In this document: positions 8,421 through 17,452 of the stretch, one piece after another
How positions within the stretch are numbered: the stretch's first letter is position 1
How the letters are laid out: each line of letters begins with the position of its first letter
Assembly (NCBI GenBank): GCA_001917175.1
Contig: MNTV01000022.1
Location: forward strand, 5,527-69,526
Source: Azospirillum sp. 51_20
GTDB taxonomy: Bacteria; Pseudomonadota; Alphaproteobacteria; RF32; CAG-239
Length of the DNA stretch: 64,000 nucleotides
Direction of reading: 5' to 3'
Notes under the pieces: model-generated
Database searches by the model: none
What the model was told of the DNA's origin: nothing
The model's input: the letters and a program-made list of their open reading frames with translations, nothing else
Made by a program: the position numbers and the translations under genes

Positions 8421-8611
8421 GGGGAACGAAAAAAGAGAAAAAAAGGGGAACGGAGAAACGGGAAAGGAAGAGAAAGAAAGGAGAACGGAGAAACGGGAAA
8501 AGGAAGAGAAAGAAGGGAGAACGGAGAAACGAAAAAAGAGAAAGAAAGGAGAACGGAGAAACGGGAAAAGGGAGAGAAAGAAGGGAGAACGGAGGAACGG
8601 AAAAGAAGAAA
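8421..8611. repeat. About 36-bp purine-rich tandem repeat, five to six copies
   Basis: Units anchored on GGAGAACGGAGAAACG start at 8445, 8480, 8516, 8548 and 8584 with lengths 35, 36, 32, 36 and a partial; a shorter related unit starts at 8421. Almost purely purine on the + strand apart from single C residues. No gene is in or next to it. Confidence 0.85.
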
Positions 8612-8644
8612 TTAAAAAAATTATAAGTTTTATCAAAGCCTGCA

Positions 8645-8913
8645 CCCGGTTCGGGACCCTCTTGCCACAAAAAAATCTCCCGCCCGGCGCAGAGGCTTCT
8701 TGCCACAAAAAAAATCTTCCGCCCGGCTCGGGACTCTCTTACCACAAATAAACCTCTCGCCCGGTTCGGGACTCTCTTGCCACAAAAAAATCTTCCGCCA
8801 GGTACAGGGCTTTCTTACCACAAAAAAAATCTCCCGCCCGGCGCAGGGTCTTCTTGCTACAAAAAAATCTCCCGCCCGGCGCAGAGGCTTCTTGCCACAA
8901 AAAAAATCTCCCG
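8645..8913. repeat. 38/39-bp tandem repeat, seven copies, abutting the fba terminator
   Basis: Units begin CCCGG at 8645, 8683, 8722, 8760, 8798 (CCAGG), 8837 and 8875, and each ends CACA, A7-8, TCTCCCG or a close variant. The last unit's end forms the left arm of the terminator at 8899-8937. Confidence 0.92.
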
Positions 8914-8937
8914 CCCGGACGGACGGGAGATTTTTTT
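8899..8937 (-). terminator. Terminator of fba
   Basis: ATCTCCCG (8906-8913) pairs with CGGGAGAT (8924-8931), flanked by A7/T7. On the - strand it lies 34 nt past the fba stop and ends in a T8 run. Confidence 0.92.
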
Positions 8938-8970
8938 CAAACAGCAGACAATCTGCTTCAGGGCACCTGA

Positions 8971-10020
8971 TTACAGTTCGCCGCTCGCATATCTCTTGGC
9001 CATTTCCGACATCGGGATGGCTTTGATCTGATCGGCATGGCCGGCGGCGCCGAAAGCAATGTAACGGGCTTCGCAGACCTTCTGCATTTCTTCAATTGCC
9101 GGCTTCAAATATTTGCGCGGGTCAAATTCTTTCGGATTTTCGGCAAACAGTTTGCGGATGGCACCGGTGATGGCCATACGGCAGTCGGTGTCAACATTGA
9201 CTTTGCGCACGCCGGATTTGATGCCGCGGACGATTTCTTCGACCGGAACGCCGAAAGTCTGCGGGATGGCGCCGCCGTAAGCGTTGATCAGATCCTGCAA
9301 TTCCTGCGGAACCGAAGAGGAACCGTGCATAACCATATGGGTATTCGGCAGTTTGGCATGAATTTTTTCAATAACGTCAATTGCCAGAATGTCACCGGTC
9401 GGCTTGCGGGTAAATTTATAAGCGCCGTGCGAAGTGCCGACGGCAACCGCCAGCGCGTCCAGTTTGGTTTCGGCGACAAAACGGGCGGCTTCGTCCGGAT
9501 CGGTTACCAGACGTTTCTTGTCCAGCGTGCCTTCGGCACCGTGGCCGTCTTCCTTGTCGGCCTTGCCGGTTTCAAGCGAGCCGATAACACCCAGTTCGCC
9601 TTCGACCGAAGCGCCGACCGCATGCGCGCGGGCAACCACTTCTTTGGTAACGCGGACGTTGTATTCGTAAGAAGACGGGGTTTTGCCGTCGGCTTCAAGC
9701 GAACCGTCCATCATAACGGAAGAATAGCCGTTGACGATCGCCGACTGGCAGATATCCACCGACGCGCCGTGATCCTGGTGAATACAGATCGGCAGTTCCG
9801 GAAACATTTCGATACCGGCGGCAACCATATGACGGATCATCGGGTCGCCGGCAAATTTGCGGGCACCGGTCGAGGTTTGCAGAATGACCGGGGCGTTGAC
9901 TTTCTTTGCCGCCTGCAGAACGGCAATCACCTGTTCCATGTCGTTGATGTTAAAAGCCGGAACGCCGTAGCCGTTTTCCGCCGCGTGGTCCAGAATCTGA
10001 CGCATTGTAACTAAGGGCAT
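8971..10020 (-). CDS. fba: Class II fructose-bisphosphate aldolase
   Basis: 349 residues from ATG at 10020, with GGAG 6 nt upstream. It splits fructose 1,6-bisphosphate into glyceraldehyde 3-phosphate and dihydroxyacetone phosphate; the longer 'Calvin-type' branch of class II also acts on sedoheptulose bisphosphate. Zinc ligands: H84 in HQDHG, H198 (GTSHGAY) and H232 (MHGSSSVP). The phosphate loop GSLEADGK and the activating-cation segments match the family. A longer open frame to 10575 is only a shadow of tkt. tkt lies just upstream with its own terminator between, so fba is a separate unit with its own promoter. Confidence 0.96.
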   Translation of the reverse strand: MPLVTMRQILDHAAENGYGVPAFNINDMEQVIAVLQAAKKVNAPVILQTSTGARKFAGDPMIRHMVAAGIEMFPELPICIHQDHGASVDICQSAIVNGYSSVMMDGSLEADGKTPSSYEYNVRVTKEVVARAHAVGASVEGELGVIGSLETGKADKEDGHGAEGTLDKKRLVTDPDEAARFVAETKLDALAVAVGTSHGAYKFTRKPTGDILAIDVIEKIHAKLPNTHMVMHGSSSVPQELQDLINAYGGAIPQTFGVPVEEIVRGIKSGVRKVNVDTDCRMAITGAIRKLFAENPKEFDPRKYLKPAIEEMQKVCEARYIAFGAAGHADQIKAIPMSEMAKRYASGEL

Positions 10021-10067
10021 ATATTTTCTCCTTAAATGAAATTGGGTTAAATCCGAATTTACCCCAG

Positions 10068-10095
10068 AGTATAGTCGGCCGGGGCTTTTTTTCAA
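10068..10095 (-). promoter_or_regulatory. Promoter of fba
   Basis: On the - strand: -35 TTGAAA (10090-10095), 16-nt spacer, -10 TATACT (10068-10073), about 48 nt before the ATG. Confidence 0.7.
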
Positions 10096-10217
10096 GTTTT
10101 TTCTGCCGGCGGGGGATATTCCGGAGCTTTCCCGGCCGACCGGAAACGGTTTGTCCCAAAAGAAAAGAGCTTTCGCCGCAAATCTCCCCGTTCTTTCATC
10201 TCCCCGCAAAATTATTC

Positions 10218-10246
10218 GCAAAAAAGAAGGGGCTTTCGCCCCTCCC
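10218..10246 (-). terminator. Terminator of tkt
   Basis: GGGGC/GCCCC stem (10229-10233 with 10238-10242) and a four-base loop, T-rich tail on the - strand, directly after the tkt stop. Confidence 0.85.
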
Positions 10247-10249
10247 CTT

Positions 10250-12229
10250 TTATTTGCGGTATTTTCTGACCGCGGCCGCCACCGCGTCGGCGGTAATGCC
10301 GAAATGCTCATAAAGCCCGGACGCCGGACCGGAAGCGCCGAATCCGTCCATGCCGATGATTTCGCCCTTGCTGCCGAGATACTTCTCCCAGCCGAATTTG
10401 GCGGCAGCTTCGACCACGATCCGCGGCGCACGGCCGAGAACCCTGTTGCGGTATTTTTCATCCTGACGGTCAAACAACTCGGTACAGGGCATGGAAACCA
10501 CAGCAACTTCAATTCCCTCTTCCCGCAGTTTTTTCTGCGCTTCGACGGCAATCGAGACTTCCGACCCGGTGGCAATGATCGTCGCCTGCCGGCGGCTGCC
10601 CTTTGCCACGTCGGAAATAACGTAGCCGCCCTTCGCCGTCAGGTTCTGACGGGAAGAAACGCGCAGCAGCGGCAGATTCTGCCGGCTCAGCGCCAGCAGG
10701 CTCGGCATGGTTTCGGTCGTCAGCGCCAGCTGCCAGGCCTCCGCCGTTTCCACCACGTCGCAGGGACGGAACATCAGCACGTTCGGCATTGCCCGGTAAG
10801 AGGCCAGATGTTCCACCGGCTGATGTGTGGGGCCGTCTTCGCCGACGCCGATCGAATCGTGGGTCAGCACATAAACGACGCGCAGTCCCATCAGCGCCGC
10901 CAGCCGGATCGACGGCCGGACGTAGTCGGAAAAGACAAAGAAAGTACCGCCGTAGGGAATCACGCCGCCGTGCAGCGCCAGACCGTTCATAATCGCGCCC
11001 ATCGCATGTTCGCGGATGCCGTACATCAGGTTGTTGCCGTCATAGTCTTCGGCGGTGATCGTTTTCATGCCTTTGACAAAAGTCAGGTTTGAAGCGGCCA
11101 GGTCAGCCGAACCGCCGATAATTTCCGGTACATGGGGAACAATTTTTTCCAGACACATCTGCGAAGCCTTGCGGGTGGCTGCTTTGGTCTGTTCGCGAAT
11201 CGCCTCGTTTTTTAACGCGTTCAGAGCTTTGTCCCAATTTTTCGGCAGACGGCTGTTGATAACATCGTCAAATTTCGCACCGGCGGCCGCCGCCTTTCGG
11301 CACCATTTGTCATAAGCGGACAAAGAACGCCGGCCGGCTTCGCGCCAGGCGGACAGAACGTCGGCGGGAATTTCAAACGGGGCATACGGCCATTGCAGAC
11401 CGGCAGCCATTGCCGCCCGTTCCTCGTCGCCGAGCGGCGAACCGTGACAGGCACTGGTTCCCTGTTTGGCCGGCGCGCCGAATCCGATGACGGTTTTGCA
11501 GGCCACCAAAACCGGGCGGTCGGACTTGTGCGCTTCATCAATCGCCGCGGCTACCGCCTCCTGATCATGGCCGTCAACTGACAGCGTTTTCCAGCCGGCG
11601 GCTTCGAAACGTTTGATCTGGTCGACGGAACTGGCTTTGTCGACGGTGCCGTCAATGGTGATGTTGTTATTGTCCCAGAAAACGATCAGCTTGTTTAATT
11701 TCCAGTGTCCGGCCAGTGCGATCGCCTCTTCGGAAATGCCTTCCATCAGACAACCGTCGCCGGCAATAACATAGGTGTAATGACTGCACAGCGCGTCGCC
11801 GAAACGGGCATTCAGGCGCCGTTCCGCCATTGCCATGCCGACTGCCGAAGCAATCCCCTGTCCGAGCGGTCCGGTAGTCATTTCCACCCCGGCCAGATGA
11901 CCGTATTCCGGATGGCCGGCGGTTTTGGCGCCGAGCTGACGGAAATTTTTGATATCTTCAAGCGAAATATCTTCATATCCCAAAAGATAAAGCAGCGAGT
12001 ACAAAAGCATTGAACCGTGGCCGGCGGAAAGGACGAAACGGTCGCGGTCAAACCAGCGCGGCGCTGCCGGATTAATCTTTACGTAGCGGGAAAAAAGCAC
12101 GGTTGCAACGTCGGCCATGCCGAGCGGCATGCCGGGGTGCCCGGACTTTGACCTGTTAATGGCGTCGGCCGCCAGAAAGCGAATCGCATGCGCCATCCGC
12201 GAAGACAATTTCTGATGATCGTAAGACAT
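10250..12229 (-). CDS. tkt: Transketolase
   Basis: 659 residues, normal length. It moves two-carbon ketol units between sugar phosphates using thiamine diphosphate. Visible: SGHPGMPLGMAD (29-40), the ThDP/Mg motif starting AGDGCLMEG and ending in NNNITIDG, and GIREHAMGAIMNG with the cofactor-activating glutamate. AAGGAG sits before the ATG. The lipoprotein gene ends 21 nt upstream in the same direction, so the two are probably co-transcribed from the promoter at 12785-12813. Together with rpe and fba it covers the non-oxidative sugar phosphate interconversions. Confidence 0.97.
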   Translation of the reverse strand: MSYDHQKLSSRMAHAIRFLAADAINRSKSGHPGMPLGMADVATVLFSRYVKINPAAPRWFDRDRFVLSAGHGSMLLYSLLYLLGYEDISLEDIKNFRQLGAKTAGHPEYGHLAGVEMTTGPLGQGIASAVGMAMAERRLNARFGDALCSHYTYVIAGDGCLMEGISEEAIALAGHWKLNKLIVFWDNNNITIDGTVDKASSVDQIKRFEAAGWKTLSVDGHDQEAVAAAIDEAHKSDRPVLVACKTVIGFGAPAKQGTSACHGSPLGDEERAAMAAGLQWPYAPFEIPADVLSAWREAGRRSLSAYDKWCRKAAAAGAKFDDVINSRLPKNWDKALNALKNEAIREQTKAATRKASQMCLEKIVPHVPEIIGGSADLAASNLTFVKGMKTITAEDYDGNNLMYGIREHAMGAIMNGLALHGGVIPYGGTFFVFSDYVRPSIRLAALMGLRVVYVLTHDSIGVGEDGPTHQPVEHLASYRAMPNVLMFRPCDVVETAEAWQLALTTETMPSLLALSRQNLPLLRVSSRQNLTAKGGYVISDVAKGSRRQATIIATGSEVSIAVEAQKKLREEGIEVAVVSMPCTELFDRQDEKYRNRVLGRAPRIVVEAAAKFGWEKYLGSKGEIIGMDGFGASGPASGLYEHFGITADAVAAAVRKYRK

Positions 12230-12250
12230 CTTGTTCTCCTTATTAAACTT

Positions 12251-12748
12251 TTACTTGAGCCCGTGGGTGCGGTTATAGCGGTACTGCGCATTGCTCAAAA
12301 CCAGTCCCATTTTGATGACGAACCCCGGTTCGTTGTCGGGAATCCTCATTTCCACATAATCGCCCTGATACATCACTTTTTCGCCGACATTCGGCACCTT
12401 GACGCTGACCGGGTGGTTTTCCCTGCCGATCAGGGCAACCTTGTTGTCGCCGGTATCGGTATAATAGCTGAAACGCACGTATTCGTTTGAAGCCTCCGTA
12501 CGGCGGGAAACTTCAAAAATCGGCGCCACCACCGCCTTGGTCTGATTGCGCAGATCGGTACGGCAGTAACCTTCGTAGCCGATCAGTTCGATTTTTGCCT
12601 CTTCCTGTTTGCCGGCCATTTGCGTCATGCGGCTGAACTCGGGCACCAGCTGCACGTTCGGACAATAGCGGAAAAACGGCGCCTCTTTTTCGGCGGCGCA
12701 GGAAGCCAGCGCCAAAACGGCCGCGGCCAAAAGCATTTTTTTCGACAT
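12251..12748 (-). CDS. Predicted lipoprotein of unknown function
   Basis: 165 residues from ATG at 12748 (AGGAA upstream). The signal peptide MSKKMLLAAAVLALASC ends in the lipobox LASC, so C17 should be lipidated. The mature part has about 150 residues, predicted mostly beta, with further cysteines. I do not recognise the family. A longer frame to 13132 overlaps the RNA methyltransferase and is discarded. It sits between its own promoter and tkt. Confidence 0.75.
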   Translation of the reverse strand: MSKKMLLAAAVLALASCAAEKEAPFFRYCPNVQLVPEFSRMTQMAGKQEEAKIELIGYEGYCRTDLRNQTKAVVAPIFEVSRRTEASNEYVRFSYYTDTGDNKVALIGRENHPVSVKVPNVGEKVMYQGDYVEMRIPDNEPGFVIKMGLVLSNAQYRYNRTHGLK

Positions 12749-12784
12749 TAAAACATTCCTTGTTGTTCGGTTGACATAGCAAAG

Positions 12785-12813
12785 ACTATAAAGAAAGGCT
12801 TTCAATTTGTAAA
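12785..12813 (-). promoter_or_regulatory. Promoter of the lipoprotein-tkt unit
   Basis: On the - strand: -35 TTTACA (12808-12813), 17-nt spacer, -10 TATAGT (12785-12790). Confidence 0.65.
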
Positions 12814-12831
12814 TAGGCGGCAAAAAATTGT

Positions 12832-13998
12832 TTACAGCAAACCTTCGTCGACAAACAGCGCCACCAGTTCGCAATGGGAAGTATAAACGAACTGATCGAC
12901 CGGTGTCACTTCGCACAGGCGATAACCGCCGTTTTGCAGAATTTCCGCATCGCGGGCAAAAGTTTCCGGATTGCAGGAAACGGCAATCAGTTTCCGCGGC
13001 CGTTTCCCCGCCGGCAGTGCCGCCAGCCGGGCGGCCTGCTCTTTCGCGCCGGCCCGCGGGGGATCGAAAACAACCGCCGCCAGCCCTTCCAGTTCGGCGC
13101 CTTCCAGCGGATATTTGAACAGATTGCGGCACACGATTTCGATATTGGCGATCATCTGCCGGTTGACGGAATTTTTAAAACCTTCCAGCAGTTCTTTTGA
13201 AGCATCGACGGCCAGCACCCGGTTGCCCGGCTTTTGCGCCAGCGGATAAGAAAAAGTACCGACACCGCAAAACAGGTCGGCAATTTTGCCGGAAGTTTCC
13301 CCCAAATACTTCAGCACCAAAGCGGTGAGTGCCGCCTGCCCTTCTTTCGAGGGCTGCAGGAAAGTCCCGGCGGGAATAAAAACGCCGACGCCGCCGGCTT
13401 CAATATACGGACGCCCCTTTTCCAGAATTGTTTCCGCCGGCCGGTCGGGAGCAAAGCGATGAGAAACGCGGATGACATCGGCGGCGGCCGAAACGCGTTC
13501 AAATATAATCTCCCGCAGCTCAAGATTAAGCGGGCGGTCAAATTCCAGCACCGCGTCAAGACCGTTGTCCGCTTCCGTCAGCCACAGGTCGCCTTTTTCG
13601 ACGTAAACGGTTTTGGCCCTGCCTTTCCGCCCTTCTTTAACCGTCAGTGGCACCCGGCACAATTCGGACAACAGGCCGCGGAAAAACTCAAGACCGCGGT
13701 TTAGAGCCGGGGTCAGCTGCGGACAACCGGGCAGATCAACAATTTCATTGCTGCGATATGCGTTAAAACCGAGCACAATTCCGCCTCCGGCGCGACGAAA
13801 GGCAAAGCTGGCGCGGCGGCGGCAGCCTTCTTTGATAAAAACGGGTTCGGAAAAAACAAAATCCTGCCGGGTAATGGATTGCAGCGCTTTTTGCACCACA
13901 GCGCATTTACGTTGCCGATATTCCTTTTCGTCCAGATGCCGCAGGGAGCACCCTCCGCAAACACTGGCCAAACTGCAATCCATTACATATTCCCCCAA
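12832..13998 (-). CDS. Class I SAM-dependent RNA (uracil-5-)methyltransferase, RumA/TrmA type
   Basis: 388 residues. Cysteines at the start (DCSLASVCGGC, C8, C14, C17) plus LPGCPQL match the 4Fe-4S site of the RlmD/RumA group. The methyltransferase domain shows DLFCGVGTFSYPLA (SAM-binding), VFDPPRAG, and the catalytic cysteine in AVSCNPETFARD. It should form 5-methyluridine in rRNA or tRNA; which target cannot be decided. There is no clear N-terminal TRAM domain, so it is shorter than E. coli RlmD. ATG at 13983 is an alternative start. Divergent from the membrane protein at 14150. Confidence 0.85.
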   Translation of the reverse strand: MGEYVMDCSLASVCGGCSLRHLDEKEYRQRKCAVVQKALQSITRQDFVFSEPVFIKEGCRRRASFAFRRAGGGIVLGFNAYRSNEIVDLPGCPQLTPALNRGLEFFRGLLSELCRVPLTVKEGRKGRAKTVYVEKGDLWLTEADNGLDAVLEFDRPLNLELREIIFERVSAAADVIRVSHRFAPDRPAETILEKGRPYIEAGGVGVFIPAGTFLQPSKEGQAALTALVLKYLGETSGKIADLFCGVGTFSYPLAQKPGNRVLAVDASKELLEGFKNSVNRQMIANIEIVCRNLFKYPLEGAELEGLAAVVFDPPRAGAKEQAARLAALPAGKRPRKLIAVSCNPETFARDAEILQNGGYRLCEVTPVDQFVYTSHCELVALFVDEGLL

Positions 13999-14149
13999 TC
14001 TACCGGCGTTACGCGCTTATCCTAAAACGCTATTGGTTAAAATATGATAAAAGTTAATTATATTTATAAAAAAAAGATGATTATTTAAAAAATATGCTAT
14101 AACATAAGCCATATTTCAACTTATGCGCAATCAACAAGGACCGAGGGCC

Positions 14150-15322
14150 ATGCGGAGAAGACTTCCCAAACACTTAAGTTATGATTATCAGCTCAAACTG
14201 GAAGAGGTGCCGACCAAACACGCCGACCGGATGCCGCTCAAAGTGGTGATGCCGGGGATTATTCTCGGCCTGCTGATGGCCGTCCTCGGCTGTTTTGAAC
14301 TGACCGGCGGCATGTACGATCCCGAAGGCCTGGGCTATACGCTTGACGCCGACACCCGCGCGCCGCTGTTCAGCCACACCGCGGTCGACGCCGCTTTCAT
14401 CATCATCGGGCTCGGCATCGTCATCGGTTCGATCGTGTCATACGTCCGTTACAAGAAAATCTTTTTCAACGGCAAGACCTTTTCCGTCGATCTGCGCGGC
14501 GTATTCGGCGAAAACGAACTGTTCCGCGAATTTTTGCGCAATTACGAGGGCGTCCGCCTGAGAATGGAATTTTTCCAGTTCGGCATTTTAAACAAAAACA
14601 AATACATTGTCGAGCTGGTGCACCGCGACCCCGAAAAAACCATTCCGCTTTATATTTCGACCGACGGTACCGGCATTTACCAGATTTGGTATTATTACGC
14701 CAAACGCCTCAACATGCCGACCGTCATCGACACCGACGAGGGAACCGTGAAAAGGGAAGTGCCGGAACTTGACAAGAGCCTGAAAGAGTATCTGTTTGCC
14801 AAAGGGCTGATCGCGGTTTACGAAGAAGCGCCGAAAACGCCCGCAGACATCGTCTGCATCAAAAAGGCGGATCGCACCGTCATCCGGCCGAAGCGGATGT
14901 TCTGGGACATTTTCAGTCTGCTCGGCGCGTTCTGGCTGTGTTTTTACCTGCTGGTGCTTGCCGCCGCGGCCTTCAACTATTCCCGGGTGGAAAGGATGAT
15001 CGGTTCGCCGGCGCAGACCGCGGTTATCTTCGCCGCCGCCTTTTTGCTGGCAGTTTTGTTCATCGGCCTGATGTTTAAAAAAGACAAAATCGTGCTAAAG
15101 GACGGACGCCTGATTCTGGTACACAAGTTTTTGTTTATCTCAAACAAAGAATATGCGGACTTAAGCCGCATCCGCGACATTCAGGCGGTCTACAACCCGG
15201 CGGCGGACAGCTACTATCTGGCAATTATCACCGACGACAACATGCTGGCTTTCGGCCGCGGGGTGCCGACGGAAGCCTTGCAGTGGATAAGGGATTTCGT
15301 CATCTATACGATGACGCGTTGA
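14150..15322 (+). CDS. Membrane protein of unknown function
   Basis: 390 residues from ATG at 14150, chosen because AAGGA lies 9 nt upstream; an in-frame ATG at 14123 has no ribosome-binding site. Four likely membrane helices: two early (about 37-53 and 84-102) and two late (about 257-280 and 291-311), separated by a ~150-residue soluble domain and followed by a ~80-residue soluble tail. The two halves look alike in plan (two helices then a beta-rich soluble domain). I do not recognise the family. It precedes the yfgM-like operon, which has its own promoter. Confidence 0.65.
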   Translation: MRRRLPKHLSYDYQLKLEEVPTKHADRMPLKVVMPGIILGLLMAVLGCFELTGGMYDPEGLGYTLDADTRAPLFSHTAVDAAFIIIGLGIVIGSIVSYVRYKKIFFNGKTFSVDLRGVFGENELFREFLRNYEGVRLRMEFFQFGILNKNKYIVELVHRDPEKTIPLYISTDGTGIYQIWYYYAKRLNMPTVIDTDEGTVKREVPELDKSLKEYLFAKGLIAVYEEAPKTPADIVCIKKADRTVIRPKRMFWDIFSLLGAFWLCFYLLVLAAAAFNYSRVERMIGSPAQTAVIFAAAFLLAVLFIGLMFKKDKIVLKDGRLILVHKFLFISNKEYADLSRIRDIQAVYNPAADSYYLAIITDDNMLAFGRGVPTEALQWIRDFVIYTMTR

Positions 15323-15350
15323 GGCTTTTGGCGGCCGCCGCATATTTTGG

Positions 15351-15378
15351 TTGCCAAATGCCGAGATTTGTTTATAAC
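15351..15378 (+). promoter_or_regulatory. Promoter of the yfgM-bamB-der operon
   Basis: TTGCCA (15351-15356), 16-nt spacer, TATAAC (15373-15378); expected start of transcription about 32 nt before the first ATG. Confidence 0.65.
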
Positions 15379-15416
15379 TTTTCAAACAAACGCAAACTTA
15401 AAACGAAAGTGGAAAA

Positions 15417-16088
15417 ATGAGAGAAATTGATACCGGCGCACAAGAAGCCTTTATTAAAGAAGTCAACGAGGACCTGAAAAACGAATCGATGAAGAAGATG
15501 TGGGACAAATACGGCCTTTACATCATCATTCTGGTGGTTGCCGCCTTAACCGCCGCCGTCAGCTTCGAGGCCATCAAGGCCTGGTATACGAAAAAGCTGC
15601 AAACCTGGTCGGATTCCTACGCCTACGCGCTCAGCCTGCAAAACCAGGGCAAGTATGACGAGAGCATCGACACCTTCGACTATATCGCCGGCAAAGACTA
15701 CGGCATATTCTCCGACCTTGCCAAAATGCAGAAGGCAAACATTCTGCTTGAACAGAAGAAAAACGACGAAGCTTTCAAACTGATGAACGAAATTATCGAA
15801 GACAAGTCGTTTAACCCCCAGCTGCGCGACACGACGATCCTGAAACTGGCCTCCTATAAGCTGGACAATGCGCCGGCGGAAGAAATCGAAGAGCTGATCG
15901 GGGGCATTGCCGCCGACGGCGGCAACAGCTGGCAGCCGACGGCAAACGAAATGCTGGCGCTGGCTTATCTCCGCGACGGCAAAACCGCCGAGGCGAAGGA
16001 AATCTACAACCGTCTTCTGGCCGACGGCAAAACGCCCGAAGTGATGAAAGCGCGGATCAAAGACATTATATCCGTATTGCCGCAATAA
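15417..16088 (+). CDS. YfgM-like TPR membrane protein
   Basis: 223 residues: a ~29-residue cytoplasmic start, one membrane helix (about 32-52, YGLYIIILVVAALTAAVS), then a periplasmic tetratricopeptide-type helical domain. The family works with the SecYEG translocon and periplasmic chaperones. Gene order yfgM-bamB-der is widespread in proteobacteria and supports the call. The bamB ribosome-binding site begins about 10 nt after the stop. Confidence 0.85.
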   Translation: MREIDTGAQEAFIKEVNEDLKNESMKKMWDKYGLYIIILVVAALTAAVSFEAIKAWYTKKLQTWSDSYAYALSLQNQGKYDESIDTFDYIAGKDYGIFSDLAKMQKANILLEQKKNDEAFKLMNEIIEDKSFNPQLRDTTILKLASYKLDNAPAEEIEELIGGIAADGGNSWQPTANEMLALAYLRDGKTAEAKEIYNRLLADGKTPEVMKARIKDIISVLPQ

Positions 16089-16111
16089 CAATTTTATCAG
16101 AGGTGAAGCCC

Positions 16112-17437
16112 ATGCGATTGAACAAGAAAAGCGCCGTTGCCGCCATGTGTCTGGCTCTTGCCGGATGCGGAATGTTCGGCAAGGAAAAACTGCAAATCGA
16201 CGGCGAGAGAATCCCGGTTTTGAGCGAAAGGGAAGTGATTGCCGCCGACTATACGGCGGGCGACATTCAGATCGTGCTGCCCAAACCGGCGGTCAACGCC
16301 GCCTGGCCGCAAAGCGGCGGCAACGCTTCGCACAACATGGGGCACTTAAAAAGCGGCGACAATCTGAAAAAGGCCTGGAGCAGCAGCTTCGGCAGCGGCA
16401 ATTCCGGCCGCGACTACCTGATCGCCGCACCGGTGATTGCCGACAACACCGTCTTTACCATTGACGCCGACGCCACGGTCAGCGCCTTTCGCCAGAGCGA
16501 CGGGGAAAGACTGTGGAAGCGCCGTCTCAAGCCGCGGCTGCGCGACGACAAGGAAGTGTCCTTAAAAGGCGCCGGCCTGGCTTTCCGTCAGGGCACGGTT
16601 TATGCCGCGACCGGTTTCGGCGGCATATTTGCGCTTGACGCCGCCGACGGAAAAGTCAAATGGGAATATTTTGCCAAAACTCCGGTTCGGATCGCGCCGG
16701 CCGTCGGCGGCGGCAAAATTTTCGTGCAGACGATCGACAACGTGCTGCTGGCGCTTAACGCCCAAACCGGCAGCGAGATATGGCGCTATGCCGCCCCGAG
16801 CGAGGAAACGACCAAAGTCGGCGGCGCCGTTCCAGCTTTCAGCGAATCGGCCGACGTGCTGATCGCCGGCTTCTCGAACGGAGAACTGCGCGCGCTCAAG
16901 GCCAGCACCGGTTCGCCTTTGTGGGGAGATTATCTGGTTTCTTCCCGCCGCACCAACTCGCTTGACGACATCAACACCATTCATGCCAACCCGGTCATCT
17001 CCGGCGACATCGTTTTTGCCGCCGGCAGCAACAACCTGCTGGTGGCCATTGACCTGCGCAGCGGCCAGAGAATCTGGGAACGGGAAATCGGCAGCGGCAA
17101 CCAGCCCTGGCTGGCCGGCAAATATCTGTTCCTGCTGGCAAACGACGCCCGTCTGATGGCAATTCAGGCCGACAGCGGCAAAATCGTCTGGGATACGAAA
17201 ATCCCGGCCGGCAACGACGTTTCCGACCAGGTCGGCGTCACTTATGCCGGTCCGCTTCTGATTAACAACCGGCTGCTGGTCAACACCTCGAACGGCTATA
17301 CTTTTTATGTTTCGCCCTATACCGGGAAAATCCTCGGCTATATCGAAAACGGCGACGGTTCGTCGCTGCCGCCGGTGGCGGCCGGCAGCCAGGTGATCAT
17401 CACCACCGTTGACGCCGACATTATCGCATATCAGTAA
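16112..17437 (+). CDS. bamB: Outer-membrane assembly lipoprotein BamB
   Basis: 441 residues from ATG at 16112; AGAGGTG ends 6 nt upstream. An in-frame GTG at 16103 lies inside that site and is less likely. The signal peptide ends in the lipobox LALAGC, then an eight-bladed PQQ-type beta-propeller with repeats such as VFTIDADATVSAF, GGIFALDAADGKVKWEY, VLLALNAQTGSEIWRY and LLVAIDLRSGQRIWERE. BamB is a scaffold of the BAM complex that folds outer-membrane beta-barrels. Only 15 nt separate it from der. Confidence 0.95.
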   Translation: MRLNKKSAVAAMCLALAGCGMFGKEKLQIDGERIPVLSEREVIAADYTAGDIQIVLPKPAVNAAWPQSGGNASHNMGHLKSGDNLKKAWSSSFGSGNSGRDYLIAAPVIADNTVFTIDADATVSAFRQSDGERLWKRRLKPRLRDDKEVSLKGAGLAFRQGTVYAATGFGGIFALDAADGKVKWEYFAKTPVRIAPAVGGGKIFVQTIDNVLLALNAQTGSEIWRYAAPSEETTKVGGAVPAFSESADVLIAGFSNGELRALKASTGSPLWGDYLVSSRRTNSLDDINTIHANPVISGDIVFAAGSNNLLVAIDLRSGQRIWEREIGSGNQPWLAGKYLFLLANDARLMAIQADSGKIVWDTKIPAGNDVSDQVGVTYAGPLLINNRLLVNTSNGYTFYVSPYTGKILGYIENGDGSSLPPVAAGSQVIITTVDADIIAYQ

Positions 17438-17452
17438 AAGGAGGTTGCCCCG

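Noticed and set aside
8338..9031. Open frames over the 38/39-bp array (PQKKSPAR-type repeats)
   Set aside because: Mixed 38- and 39-bp units shift the frame between copies; the DNA instead tracks the terminator arm.
10021..10575. N-terminal extension of fba to 10575
   Set aside because: It crosses the fba promoter and the tkt terminator and is antisense-frame text of tkt; class II aldolases start at MPLVTMRQ.
12749..13132. Extension of the lipoprotein upstream to 13132
   Set aside because: Overlaps the RNA methyltransferase out of frame; the signal peptide starts at 12748.
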